Below, in pieces: positions 1 through 5,250 of a stretch of 7,458 bases of DNA (positions are counted from its first letter, which is position 1; each line of letters begins with the position of its first letter). The stretch spans positions 1 through 7,458 of the forward strand of contig CAZFPO010000133.1 of NCBI GenBank assembly GCA_964521105.1, given 5' to 3'. Origin of the DNA: JAQUGA01 sp964521105. Its GTDB lineage: Bacteria; Bacteroidota; Bacteroidia; Bacteroidales; WCHB1-69. The notes beneath the pieces were generated by a model. That model searched no databases. It saw only the letters and a program-made list of their open reading frames with translations, and was not told the DNA's origin. The translations under genes and the position numbers were made by a program.

Positions 1-290
1 TACATTATGTAAGGTCGGTTCATGTAAAATTAGGGCTTGAATGGTGGTTTTATTGTTTGTTCAACATGGTCAAAATAGGGCTTAGTTTAATAGCTTCTCG
101 GTTGCTTAAACGGAAAGGATAAGCGTTTGTATTGCCAATACAAAGAGGGTGTAAAAACTGTGTAAAAGATTTGTTAGTTGAAAATATCTAACGTGAATCG
201 TGAATCGTGAAACGTGAAATAAATTGCAAAATGGGCATTATGCCGTCGAATAGGGTTGTACTTGGTGGGTGTAAAAGCGGTGTAAAAGCT
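1..290. repeat. Long direct repeat, copy 1 (partner at 1001-1290)
   Basis: Aligns to 1001-1290 with an offset of exactly 1000 bp and few or no gaps. Positions 127-232 are identical to 1127-1232 (106 bp); the flanks on both sides carry scattered substitutions. The copy may begin before the window. Confidence 0.85.
193..220. repeat. Heptamer tandem repeat GTGAAWC x4
   Basis: Four head-to-tail 7-mers (GTGAATC, GTGAATC, GTGAAAC, GTGAAAT). The same array recurs at 711-738 and 1193-1220, and a three-unit variant (GTGAAAA, GTGAAAA, GTGAAAT) at 411-431. It sits at the same place in each of the four modules. Confidence 0.9.
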
Positions 291-463
291 TTGTAAGTAT
301 AAAGTTCATAAAGTATAAAGTTTATAAAGTGGAGATTCTGTGATTGATTGCAGTTGTGGAACATGGGTGTAAAAACGGTGTAAAAATTAACGAAGTTGAA
401 AGTTCGTTCAGTGAAAAGTGAAAAGTGAAATAAGTTGCAAAATGGGCATTATGCCGTCGAATA

Positions 464-661
464 GGGTAGTGCATGGTGGGTGTAAAAACGGTGCATCTCG
501 GCTACGCTCGATGACCGAAAACAGGTTGATGTAAGAAAGCTAAGTAACAGTGAATTAGTTTTTAAAGTTTATAATATTTGTAATGCATGCAAGCCTGTGG
601 CTGGTTCATAAAGTTGAACGTTCATGAAGTGGGGTCAATATGGTTGATGGCGGATGTGGAT
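464..661. repeat. 198-bp exact direct repeat, copy 1
   Basis: Identical to 771-968 over 198 bp by direct reading. It includes a GGGTGTAAAAACGGTG box, the GCATCTCGGCTACGCTCGAT segment and a CATAAAGTTGAACGTTCATG spacer. The flanking 109 bp between copies is a more diverged version of the preceding module, so the real unit is about 307 bp in tandem. Perfect identity inside a degenerate array implies a recent duplication or gene conversion. Confidence 0.95.
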
Positions 662-770
662 TATTGGTGTAAAAACGGTGTAAAAGCTTTATTAGTTGAA
701 AATATCTAACGTGAATCGTGAAACGTGAAACGTGAAATAAATTGCAAAATAGTCAGTATGCCGTCGATTC

Positions 771-968
771 GGGTAGTGCATGGTGGGTGTAAAAACGGTG
801 CATCTCGGCTACGCTCGATGACCGAAAACAGGTTGATGTAAGAAAGCTAAGTAACAGTGAATTAGTTTTTAAAGTTTATAATATTTGTAATGCATGCAAG
901 CCTGTGGCTGGTTCATAAAGTTGAACGTTCATGAAGTGGGGTCAATATGGTTGATGGCGGATGTGGAT
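771..968. repeat. 198-bp exact direct repeat, copy 2
   Basis: Second copy of 464-661, starting 307 bp later. A shorter, diverged relative of the same unit, lacking about 90 bp, covers roughly 267-365. Confidence 0.95.
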
Positions 969-1000
969 CATAGGTGTAAAAACTGTGTATAAATGGTGTT

Positions 1001-1290
1001 TACACTTTGTAAGGTCGATTAATTTGAATTCATGGCTTGAATGGTGGTTTTATTGCTTGTATAACATAGTCAAAACAGAGCTTCGTTTAATAGCTTTTTG
1101 GATTCTTAAACAGAAAGGATAAGCGGTTGTATTGCCAATACAAAGAGGGTGTAAAAACTGTGTAAAAGATTTGTTAGTTGAAAATATCTAACGTGAATCG
1201 TGAATCGTGAAACGTGAAATAAATTGCAAAATAGTCAGTATGTCGCCGATTAGGGTTGTACATGAGGGGTGTAAAAGCGGTGCATCTCAG
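1001..1290. repeat. Long direct repeat, copy 2 (partner at 1-290)
   Basis: Second copy of the repeat at 1-290. It diverges from copy 1 after about 1279, where it switches to the GCATCTC..CGCTCGATGACC segment that also occurs at 493-515 and 800-822. Confidence 0.85.
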
Positions 1291-1433
1291 CTCCGCTCGA
1301 TGACCATAAAAGGGTGTATTTGTAAATGATTAACTGAATGAATAGGCTAATCGATTCAAAATGATTTGTCATCCTGTTTTTTCTTAATTTTTAAAGCCTA
1401 TGTTTCTTTAATATTTTAATTTCTCTTTCTGTA

Positions 1434-1847
1434 TTAAGAACGACGGACTGATGGTGGTAAAACGCACTCATCTTCAATGGTCGGCATTTTTGGCATCAAA
1501 CCTCTGTTACAGTATTTGCAAAATTTTTCATTTTCACTTTTTGTAAGTTTAAAATTTTCACCCCTTATTCTGTCTATTATTTCAGGACTAATTTTGTTGG
1601 AGTATTTATCTACTACTTGGTTGATGATTTCTTTTTTGTATTTCAACGACACCTTTCCAAACCCTTTGATTTTTAGTAATGTTTTATCATCAGGCTTCAA
1701 TATTTCAAATAAATAATCTATTTGGAGTTTATTGTATATGTTTTCAATTTTTGGAGGTAATTTAAACTCATAAATCGGAGTTTTTAGAAGTTTAAACAAC
1801 TCAATTTCTTTTTCAGTGTTCCGCTTACTTGTTTTGTCTTCTGTCAT
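1434..1847 (-). CDS. Small protein with RNAP alpha-CTD-like helix-hairpin-helix and CxxC motif
   Basis: A 137-aa soluble protein, last gene of the minus-strand operon. Residues about 30-80 resemble the C-terminal domain of the RNA polymerase alpha subunit: leucine-rich helices, then LLKIKGFGKVSL (57-68) followed by a helix with KKEII, matching the alpha-CTD pattern LL...NxGKKSLxEIKE. In that family this helix-hairpin-helix contacts DNA or transcription factors, so nucleic-acid or polymerase binding is a reasonable inference. CKYC (110-113) and a later Cys128 could bind a metal. The start at 1847 is preferred because it follows the upstream stop by one base (TAA-A-ATG), in keeping with the 2-3 nt gaps elsewhere in the operon; an in-frame ATG at 1877 would overlap the upstream gene by 29 bp. 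Shifting one base near 1448 would extend the reading frame to 1391, so the 3' end may be frameshifted. Exact function unknown. Confidence 0.8.
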   Translation of the reverse strand: MTEDKTSKRNTEKEIELFKLLKTPIYEFKLPPKIENIYNKLQIDYLFEILKPDDKTLLKIKGFGKVSLKYKKEIINQVVDKYSNKISPEIIDRIRGENFKLTKSENEKFCKYCNRGLMPKMPTIEDECVLPPSVRRS

Positions 1848-1848
1848 T

Positions 1849-2463
1849 TTAATCAATTTTTTGTTCAACAATTTCATCCAATTTAGCTTTTAATATCCTG
1901 CAAGTTTCTTCAAAAGCATCATTCATTTTAAGTGGACCAGTTACACGTCGTAAAAACTCTTCATCAAAATATGAAATGCCCGCATCTAAGGTATTCAACT
2001 CGTTAAAAAAGTTCTTTACGATGCCTTTTGGATCCTTATTTTTACCCCAAAGCATAAAACAAATAGCCAATATGTGTGGATGTAATTTAAGTGAGTTTGC
2101 AATTCTGACAACTTCTAAAGAACCACTAGTGCCCGTGTATTGACCGATACCTGTAATTATAAATAACTTTTTATCCTTTTTAGATTTTAAAGTTTTCTTA
2201 ATCTTTTTAGAGCTTATTTCAAAAGCTTTTTTTGCATTTTCAATATTCAATGGACGATATCCACCTGTGACCATCTCGCCAATCAAAATTTTATTTTCTA
2301 ACTTTAGCTTTGATAAATCTTCTATTTCGGTGTCAAGGGCATACATTTCAATGTCTGGATAAAGTACAGAAAGAAATTCGATAGCTCTCCCCCCAAAACT
2401 TCCAATACCGATAATCCAATACCCATTTTGTTCTAATACTTTTTTCTTGAAAAAATTAAACAT
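1849..2463 (-). CDS. Divergent FtsZ/tubulin-superfamily GTPase, GTPase domain only
   Basis: A 204-aa protein whose motifs follow FtsZ in order: a T1-like loop GIGSFGGRA (19-27); YALDTEIEDL (41-50), like FtsZ NTDxQxL; KILIGEMVTGGYRP (58-71), like KIQIGxxxTxGLGAGG; hydrophobic strand LFIITGIG (100-107); and the nucleotide-binding signature GQYTGTSG (107-114), which keeps the TGT core of GGGTGTG. The stretch LNTLDAGISYFDEEFL (156-171) corresponds to FtsZ VDTLIVIPNDxLL, and NDAFEETCRIL (181-191) to DAFxxADxVL. The protein then ends, so the T7 catalytic loop (NxDxxD), central helix end and C-terminal domain of normal ~350-400 aa FtsZ are absent. GTP binding is likely; FtsZ-type polymerisation and self-activated hydrolysis are doubtful. 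It is not the cell-division FtsZ: there is no division cluster nearby and the motifs are degenerate. It lies 3 nt after the 217-aa gene and is probably its functional partner. Confidence 0.85.
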   Translation of the reverse strand: MFNFFKKKVLEQNGYWIIGIGSFGGRAIEFLSVLYPDIEMYALDTEIEDLSKLKLENKILIGEMVTGGYRPLNIENAKKAFEISSKKIKKTLKSKKDKKLFIITGIGQYTGTSGSLEVVRIANSLKLHPHILAICFMLWGKNKDPKGIVKNFFNELNTLDAGISYFDEEFLRRVTGPLKMNDAFEETCRILKAKLDEIVEQKID

Positions 2464-2466
2464 TTG

Positions 2467-3120
2467 TTAGCTTTTTGATGGTTTACTTAATAATGGATTT
2501 TGAATTGTCACATATGCATTCCACCCTTTTTCGGCTAATTGCAACTGATTGGTTGAACCTTTGCCATAGATACTATAAAAGTAATCTTTGATATACTGAT
2601 AATCTCCTGGTTTAAAAATATTATCACTGTAAAATTTAGAAAGTGAGGGTAGATTTGGGTCATTTTGCATTCGTGGATCATTAGAGCCTAAAAATGAAGC
2701 AGCAAACGAAATTGGTTCATCGGGAATAATAATCGCATCTGGTAGATTGAGTTGAACTATTAATGACATTGCTAAATTGGATACTTCATTAAACATGTAA
2801 TCCTCATGCGTAAAATGGCTAAATCGAAAAAGAGGTTTAAAAATCACACACCCTTTGGATACATATATTACAAGATGATTCCCTGAAAACATTAAGTTTG
2901 AATTTTCATTAAAGTATTCTTGCCAGTTCTTATATTTTTCATAATAATCAACTTCAAAAGGTTTGATGTCTTTTTTTTCTGAATTATATACTTCAGCCAC
3001 AAAATCAATCCATCGTTTAGCAAAAGATGGGTCAAAATCTTTCTCGAAGTATTCAATTATTTTTTCAGGAAATTCGAGATTAAAATTACTGTTGCATACA
3101 ATACTGATATCTGCTCCCAT
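2467..3120 (-). CDS. Hypothetical protein, 217 aa, second gene of FtsZ-like operon
   Basis: I do not recognise this family. The protein is soluble with no signal peptide or membrane segment. It opens with a beta-strand-like MGADISIVC, has an acidic and aromatic-rich first third (many Y, F, E, K), a hydrophobic core NHLVIYVSKGCVIFKP (about 81-96), a helical segment NEVSNLAMSLIVQLNLP, then DAIIIPDEPISFAASFLG and a polar C-terminus. The mix of predicted strands and helices suggests an alpha/beta fold. It starts 2 nt after the stop of the 109-aa gene and ends 3 nt before the FtsZ-like gene, so the three are translated from one message. An adaptor, effector or regulator of the GTPase is an inference from context only. 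Confidence 0.8.
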   Translation of the reverse strand: MGADISIVCNSNFNLEFPEKIIEYFEKDFDPSFAKRWIDFVAEVYNSEKKDIKPFEVDYYEKYKNWQEYFNENSNLMFSGNHLVIYVSKGCVIFKPLFRFSHFTHEDYMFNEVSNLAMSLIVQLNLPDAIIIPDEPISFAASFLGSNDPRMQNDPNLPSLSKFYSDNIFKPGDYQYIKDYFYSIYGKGSTNQLQLAEKGWNAYVTIQNPLLSKPSKS

Positions 3121-3122
3121 AT

Positions 3123-3452
3123 TTATCTGTTTTTAATACCTAAAAATGTGTGTAAATAGCAGGCAAAATCACCAATCTCTTTTCTGTCTTTACTAATGAA
3201 TTCTGCCCAAGAGGAATCTTCATCTGCTTTACGCATGTTGCGTGCTAGAATGTTACAAGCATCAATAAAGCGGTTATGGGCTGCCGTTCGTTCTTCATCC
3301 TGTTCTTTTCGTTCCTCCAAGGTCAAGAATGACCATACTGCCCTAATGTTTGCATAGCGAACTGCCGCTTTAAAAAGTAAAATTTTCAATTCATTTAATG
3401 AACTGTCTTGTATCTTATGATATGCAATAAGGGAATTTTCGTAGTTTATCAT
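3123..3452 (-). CDS. Conserved small helical protein (possible DUF3232-like), first gene of operon
   Basis: A 109-aa, probably all-helical cytoplasmic protein. It carries a pattern I associate with a widespread small family of unknown function in Firmicutes and Bacteroidota: YANIRAVW (33-40), ERTAAHNRFIDACNILARNM (54-73), W82, and DRKEIGDFACYLHTFLGI (89-106) close to the C-terminus. The family name DUF3232 is from memory and unverified. Full length for that type of protein. It heads the four-gene operon. Its first ~22 codons are duplicated 276 bp upstream at 3657-3728. The start ATG at 3452 is preceded by AT-rich sequence with no Shine-Dalgarno, as is usual in Bacteroidota. Confidence 0.8.
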   Translation of the reverse strand: MINYENSLIAYHKIQDSSLNELKILLFKAAVRYANIRAVWSFLTLEERKEQDEERTAAHNRFIDACNILARNMRKADEDSSWAEFISKDRKEIGDFACYLHTFLGIKNR

Positions 3453-3577
3453 ATGCTTTACACGATTAATAAAAAAATGAACAATATTTCGGTGCTAAAT
3501 TAATCATAAAATTTAAATTGTTTCATGTATTTAAAAAAGGTGTAAAAAACTTGTTGGCAACAACAATAAAGGGACTG
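3388..3577. repeat. Direct repeat covering operon head and leader, functional copy
   Basis: Positions 3388-3446 are identical to 3664-3722 (59 bp), then one substitution (T/A at 3447/3723), then match to 3454/3730. Homology resumes at 3495-3577, which aligns with 3781-3865 at roughly 85% with small indels. The gap between the two blocks (3455-3490) is not conserved. Confidence 0.9.
3494..3502 (-). promoter_or_regulatory. Possible -7 promoter element of the four-gene operon
   Basis: The minus strand reads TAATTTAGC, one mismatch from the Bacteroidota TAnnTTTG box, about 40 nt upstream of the first ATG. The block is conserved in the duplicated copy (3780-3788). No convincing -33 TTTG is visible, so this is tentative. 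Confidence 0.3.
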
Positions 3578-3600
3578 AACGGTGTCGAAATATTTAGCTT

Positions 3601-3630
3601 CATCAGAGTCCCATGCTGGAGACTCTGATG
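3601..3630. repeat. Perfect 10-bp stem hairpin between the two operon heads
   Basis: CATCAGAGTC (3601-3610) and GACTCTGATG (3621-3630) are perfect inverted repeats around a 10-nt loop, followed by GGGGGG. It could end transcripts coming from the upstream duplicated head, but on the minus strand it is not followed by a T-run. The preceding GGGACTGAACGGTGTCGAAA (3571-3590) resembles GACTGAGCGGAGTCGA-type repeats seen in Bacteroidota, so this may be a small repeat element. Confidence 0.7.
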
Positions 3631-3656
3631 GGGGGAAATTTTGGCTTTTTTAGATT

Positions 3657-3728
3657 TTAAAGGAATTCATTTAATGAACTGTCTTGTATCTTATGATATG
3701 CAATAAGGGAATTTTCGTAGTTAATCAT
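3657..3728 (-). pseudogene. Truncated duplicate of the 109-aa gene (23-codon remnant)
   Basis: Starting at the ATG at 3728, the minus strand encodes the same first 21 residues as the gene at 3123-3452 (MINYENSLIAYHKIQDSSLN, then E), then F, L and a stop at 3657-3659. The two copies differ by one synonymous base (ATT versus ATA for Ile2). The remaining ~87 codons are absent. This is a remnant of a tandem duplication, or possibly a short translated leader peptide. Perfect amino-acid identity with more diverged flanks is notable. Confidence 0.7.
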
Positions 3729-3865
3729 ATTTTGGTTTTTGAAAATATTCCGGATATTTAAAAATAAAAATTTTCAGATGCTAAATTAATCATAAAATTC
3801 AAAACTGTTTCATGTATTTAAAGAAGTTGTAAAAAACTTTTTTGTAACAACACTAAAAAGGACTG
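3664..3865. repeat. Direct repeat covering operon head and leader, broken copy
   Basis: Second copy of 3388-3577. It contains the same 5' coding bases and the same upstream leader block (CTAAATTAATCATAAAATT and GTTTCATGTATTTAAA), but the coding part ends after 21 shared codons. Confidence 0.9.
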
Positions 3866-3867
3866 TA

Positions 3868-3987
3868 TTAAACATCTATAAATTCAAAAAATGACAGAAG
3901 ATTTACTTCAAATGTATCGATTTTTAAAAAAAAATGCAAGCTCAAAGCAAATTTTTCGCCAAAATCATGTATAATTTTTTTCATCAT
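3868..3987 (-). CDS. Doubtful 39-aa ORF directly behind a candidate promoter
   Basis: The minus strand has an open frame beginning MMKKIIHDFGEKFALSLHFF and ending at TAA 3868-3870. It is Phe-rich with no recognisable domain. The ATG lies 7 nt after the TATATTTG box at 3995-4002, so a message from it would be almost leaderless. It could be a leader peptide, a gene remnant or chance in AT-rich DNA; I favour the last two. Confidence 0.2.
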   Translation of the reverse strand: MMKKIIHDFGEKFALSLHFFLKIDTFEVNLLSFFEFIDV

Positions 3988-3994
3988 TTAGATA

Positions 3995-4021
3995 CAAATA
4001 TACGACGCCTAATGTGTCGTA
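3995..4021 (-). promoter_or_regulatory. Candidate Bacteroidota promoter with embedded palindrome (operator-like)
   Basis: The minus strand carries TATATTTG (4002-3995), a match to the TAnnTTTG -7 box, with GTTTA upstream at about -30 as a weak -33 element. Between the two lies the inverted repeat TACGAC (4001-4006) / GTCGTA (4016-4021) with a 9-nt spacer; the outermost spacer bases also form a G-T near-pair. A palindrome placed between the promoter elements is where a repressor would be expected. It points toward the four-gene operon, about 540 nt away. Confidence 0.4.
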
Positions 4022-4302
4022 AACATAACCAAGATAATTCAATGGCAAAGTCAGGAGATATGTAGTGAATACAATTAATTTTTACCATAATTTCTCAACT
4101 ATTAGACAGAATTGAAGCTGGTGAAAAAAATACCCACATCTTTTACTATTGATTTTATGGTTTGTTTATGACAATTAATTCAAAAGTTCACAGCTACAGT
4201 AAAGTCTCCTGATAAGGACTCTGGTGGTTTTTGAAATACAGCTTTTATAAAAATTAGCAGTAGTTTAGGTATTATATTTTAGCAAAAAGTCTCATCAAAC
4301 TT
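4022..4302. other. Intergenic region without a recognisable gene
   Basis: AT-rich, no sustained open frame. The only structure seen is a weak inverted repeat AGTCTCC (4203-4209) / GGACT (4216-4220), followed by CTGGTGG. It resembles the GAGACTCTGATGG hairpins at 3601-3630 and 5438-5458. It lies downstream of the SUMF1-like gene on the minus strand. Confidence 0.6.
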
Positions 4303-4304
4303 TT
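4285..4304 (-). terminator. Short inverted repeat at the 3' end of the SUMF1-like gene
   Basis: AAAAGT (4285-4290) pairs with ACTTTT (4299-4304) around an 8-nt loop, overlapping the stop codon; on the minus strand the stem ends in a TTTTT run. The stem is weak (mostly A-T). It may be a poor terminator, or the hairpin that often follows a DGR variable region. Confidence 0.3.
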
Positions 4305-5250
4305 ATGGGTTGCAAACAAGGCGGAAGCCTATATCGGGGCTGCGAGCGTCGGGGTTACTAAAGTTGCGAGTTGCCGAACGGCAACTTTGTGCAAAGTCGT
4401 TCCAGCTACCGCCCCGATACACGTGATACAACATTGCTGTAATTGGTCCTTTTGGATTTTTTCGTGGAGAGCTTTTATAATAATCAACACTGTACCAATC
4501 GTTGCACCACTCACACACATTGCCATGCATATCATACAAGCCCCACGCATTTGGTAAATAACTGCCTACGGGCATCGTTTTTATCAATGGAGTTATATTT
4601 GAATTACTACAACTATTGTAAGGGTAATTCCATAGGTAATTTGCTTGCGAAGAACTTAAACAAATTCCGGTATTAAATGGCGTGCTAATATCTGAGGCAT
4701 TTTGAACTGAGTGATCACGAAGTGTCGAAGCCACAGCACGGCAGGCATATTCCCATTCGGCTTCGGTTGGCAAACGGTATGTTTTACCTGTTTTTTTACT
4801 TAACCATTCACAATAAGCTACTGCATCGTTCCAACTTACATAAATTACTGGGTAATTATTATCCGATAAATTTCCAGAATACACTTCGCCTTTTATATCA
4901 TATTTCCAATTTACACCCTCCTTTAACTTCAATTCACTTCCATTCCAAATATAACTCCACCCATTTTTATCGGCATCAGTTTGTTTACCTGTTTCATCAA
5001 TAAACATTTTAAATTGAGAAACTGTTACCTCATACTTACCTATATAAAAATCGCTAAGAGTTACCGAATTTCGAAACTCATCATCACCACGGTTAACTTC
5101 ATTGCTAGGGCTACCCATATTAAAAGTGCCTCCTTTTATAAAAACCATATCGATGTTTAAACATGAGGATGACTCGGTGTAGTTTTGACTATATGTTGCA
5201 ACTTTAAACAATATTAAAATCGCCAAAACAAAAAACATTTTTTTCATCAA
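4303..5250 (-). CDS. Secreted SUMF1/FGE-like (C-type-lectin fold) protein, probable DGR target
   Basis: A 315-aa protein of the formylglycine-generating-enzyme-like (SUMF1, FGE-sulfatase) family. It starts with a signal peptide: MMKK, hydrophobic 5-15, likely cleaved near ATYSQ (18-22), with no lipobox Cys. Family motifs follow in order: GGTFNMGS (40-47), YIGKYEVTVSQF (69-80), PVIYVSWNDAVAYCEWLS (134-151), YRLPTEAEWEYACRA (158-172), GLYDMHGNVCEW (237-248), YRGGSW (278-283) and IGFRLV (307-312). Residues aligned by eye with the two catalytic cysteines of human FGE appear as Ala and Ser; Cys290 is close but displaced. Formylglycine formation is therefore unlikely, and a binding or display role at the cell surface is more probable. 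The last ~35 residues look like a retroelement-diversified ligand-binding face (see the 4306-4425 entry). It is transcribed alone, divergently from the ATPase gene. A second ATG at 5247 is an equally possible start. Confidence 0.9.
   Translation of the reverse strand: MMKKMFFVLAILILFKVATYSQNYTESSSCLNIDMVFIKGGTFNMGSPSNEVNRGDDEFRNSVTLSDFYIGKYEVTVSQFKMFIDETGKQTDADKNGWSYIWNGSELKLKEGVNWKYDIKGEVYSGNLSDNNYPVIYVSWNDAVAYCEWLSKKTGKTYRLPTEAEWEYACRAVASTLRDHSVQNASDISTPFNTGICLSSSQANYLWNYPYNSCSNSNITPLIKTMPVGSYLPNAWGLYDMHGNVCEWCNDWYSVDYYKSSPRKNPKGPITAMLYHVYRGGSWNDFAQSCRSATRNFSNPDARSPDIGFRLVCNP
4306..4425 (-). other. Candidate DGR variable region (VR) in the SUMF1-like gene
   Basis: The 3' end of the gene stands out. 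In 4311-4430, 66 of 120 bases are G or C, against about 49 in the next 120, and codons such as CGC, CCC and GGC dominate. Between GGSW and GFR the non-motif positions are N284 D285 F286, S289, T294, N296 F297 S298 N299, A302, S304 P305 D306. Their codons (AAC GAC TTT, AGT, ACT, AAC TTT AGT AAC, GCT, AGC CCC GAT) are all NNY, as if made from AAY codons by adenine-specific mutagenesis. Fixed positions (AQ, CRSA, R, PD, R, IGFR) match the framework I recall for DGR targets of this fold. No template repeat or reverse transcriptase is in the window. Confidence 0.6.

Larger units (their letters stand above)
1..1310. repeat. Non-coding mosaic of direct repeats (intergenic repeat array)
   Basis: No credible gene on either strand. 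The stretch is built from a module present four times, starting near 147, 365, 666 and 1147. Each module begins with a GGTGTAAAA..GTGTAAAA box, continues through a GTGAAWC heptamer run and a block AAATAAATTGCAAAATRG, then a GCCGTCGA-like block (GTCGCCGA in copy four), and ends at another GGGTGTAAAA box about 120 bp after the first. Spacers between modules are of two kinds: a CATAAAGT-rich spacer (between modules 1-2, 2-3 and after 3) and a ~146-bp spacer ahead of modules 1 and 4. The array runs off the left edge, so its full size is unknown. It lies downstream of the minus-strand operon. Confidence 0.85.

Noticed and set aside
1..1310. CRISPR array
   Set aside because: Repeat units are long, uneven (98-188 bp between boxes) and the intervening sequence is itself repeated, unlike unique spacers.
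1477..1716. 79-aa plus-strand frame opposite the alpha-CTD-like gene
   Set aside because: Antisense shadow; the minus-strand protein has a recognisable domain and operon spacing.
4090..4160. Fragment reading ISQLLDRIEAGEKN on the plus strand, reminiscent of XRE-type helix-turn-helix ends
   Set aside because: Only about 20 codons between stops with no upstream helix-turn-helix; too short to support.
4368..4387. Hairpin GTTGCCG-aa-CGGCAAC inside the SUMF1-like coding region as a regulatory structure
   Set aside because: It falls in the CRSATR codons of the candidate variable region and is more simply explained by codon content; kept out of the feature list.
4329..4550. 73-aa minus-strand frame inside the SUMF1-like gene
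   Set aside because: Out-of-frame shadow of the G+C-rich 3' end; no family features.
4443..5003. Open frames on the plus strand opposite the SUMF1-like gene (4443-4676, 4722-5003)
   Set aside because: Low-complexity translations in the shadow of a gene with clear family motifs on the other strand.
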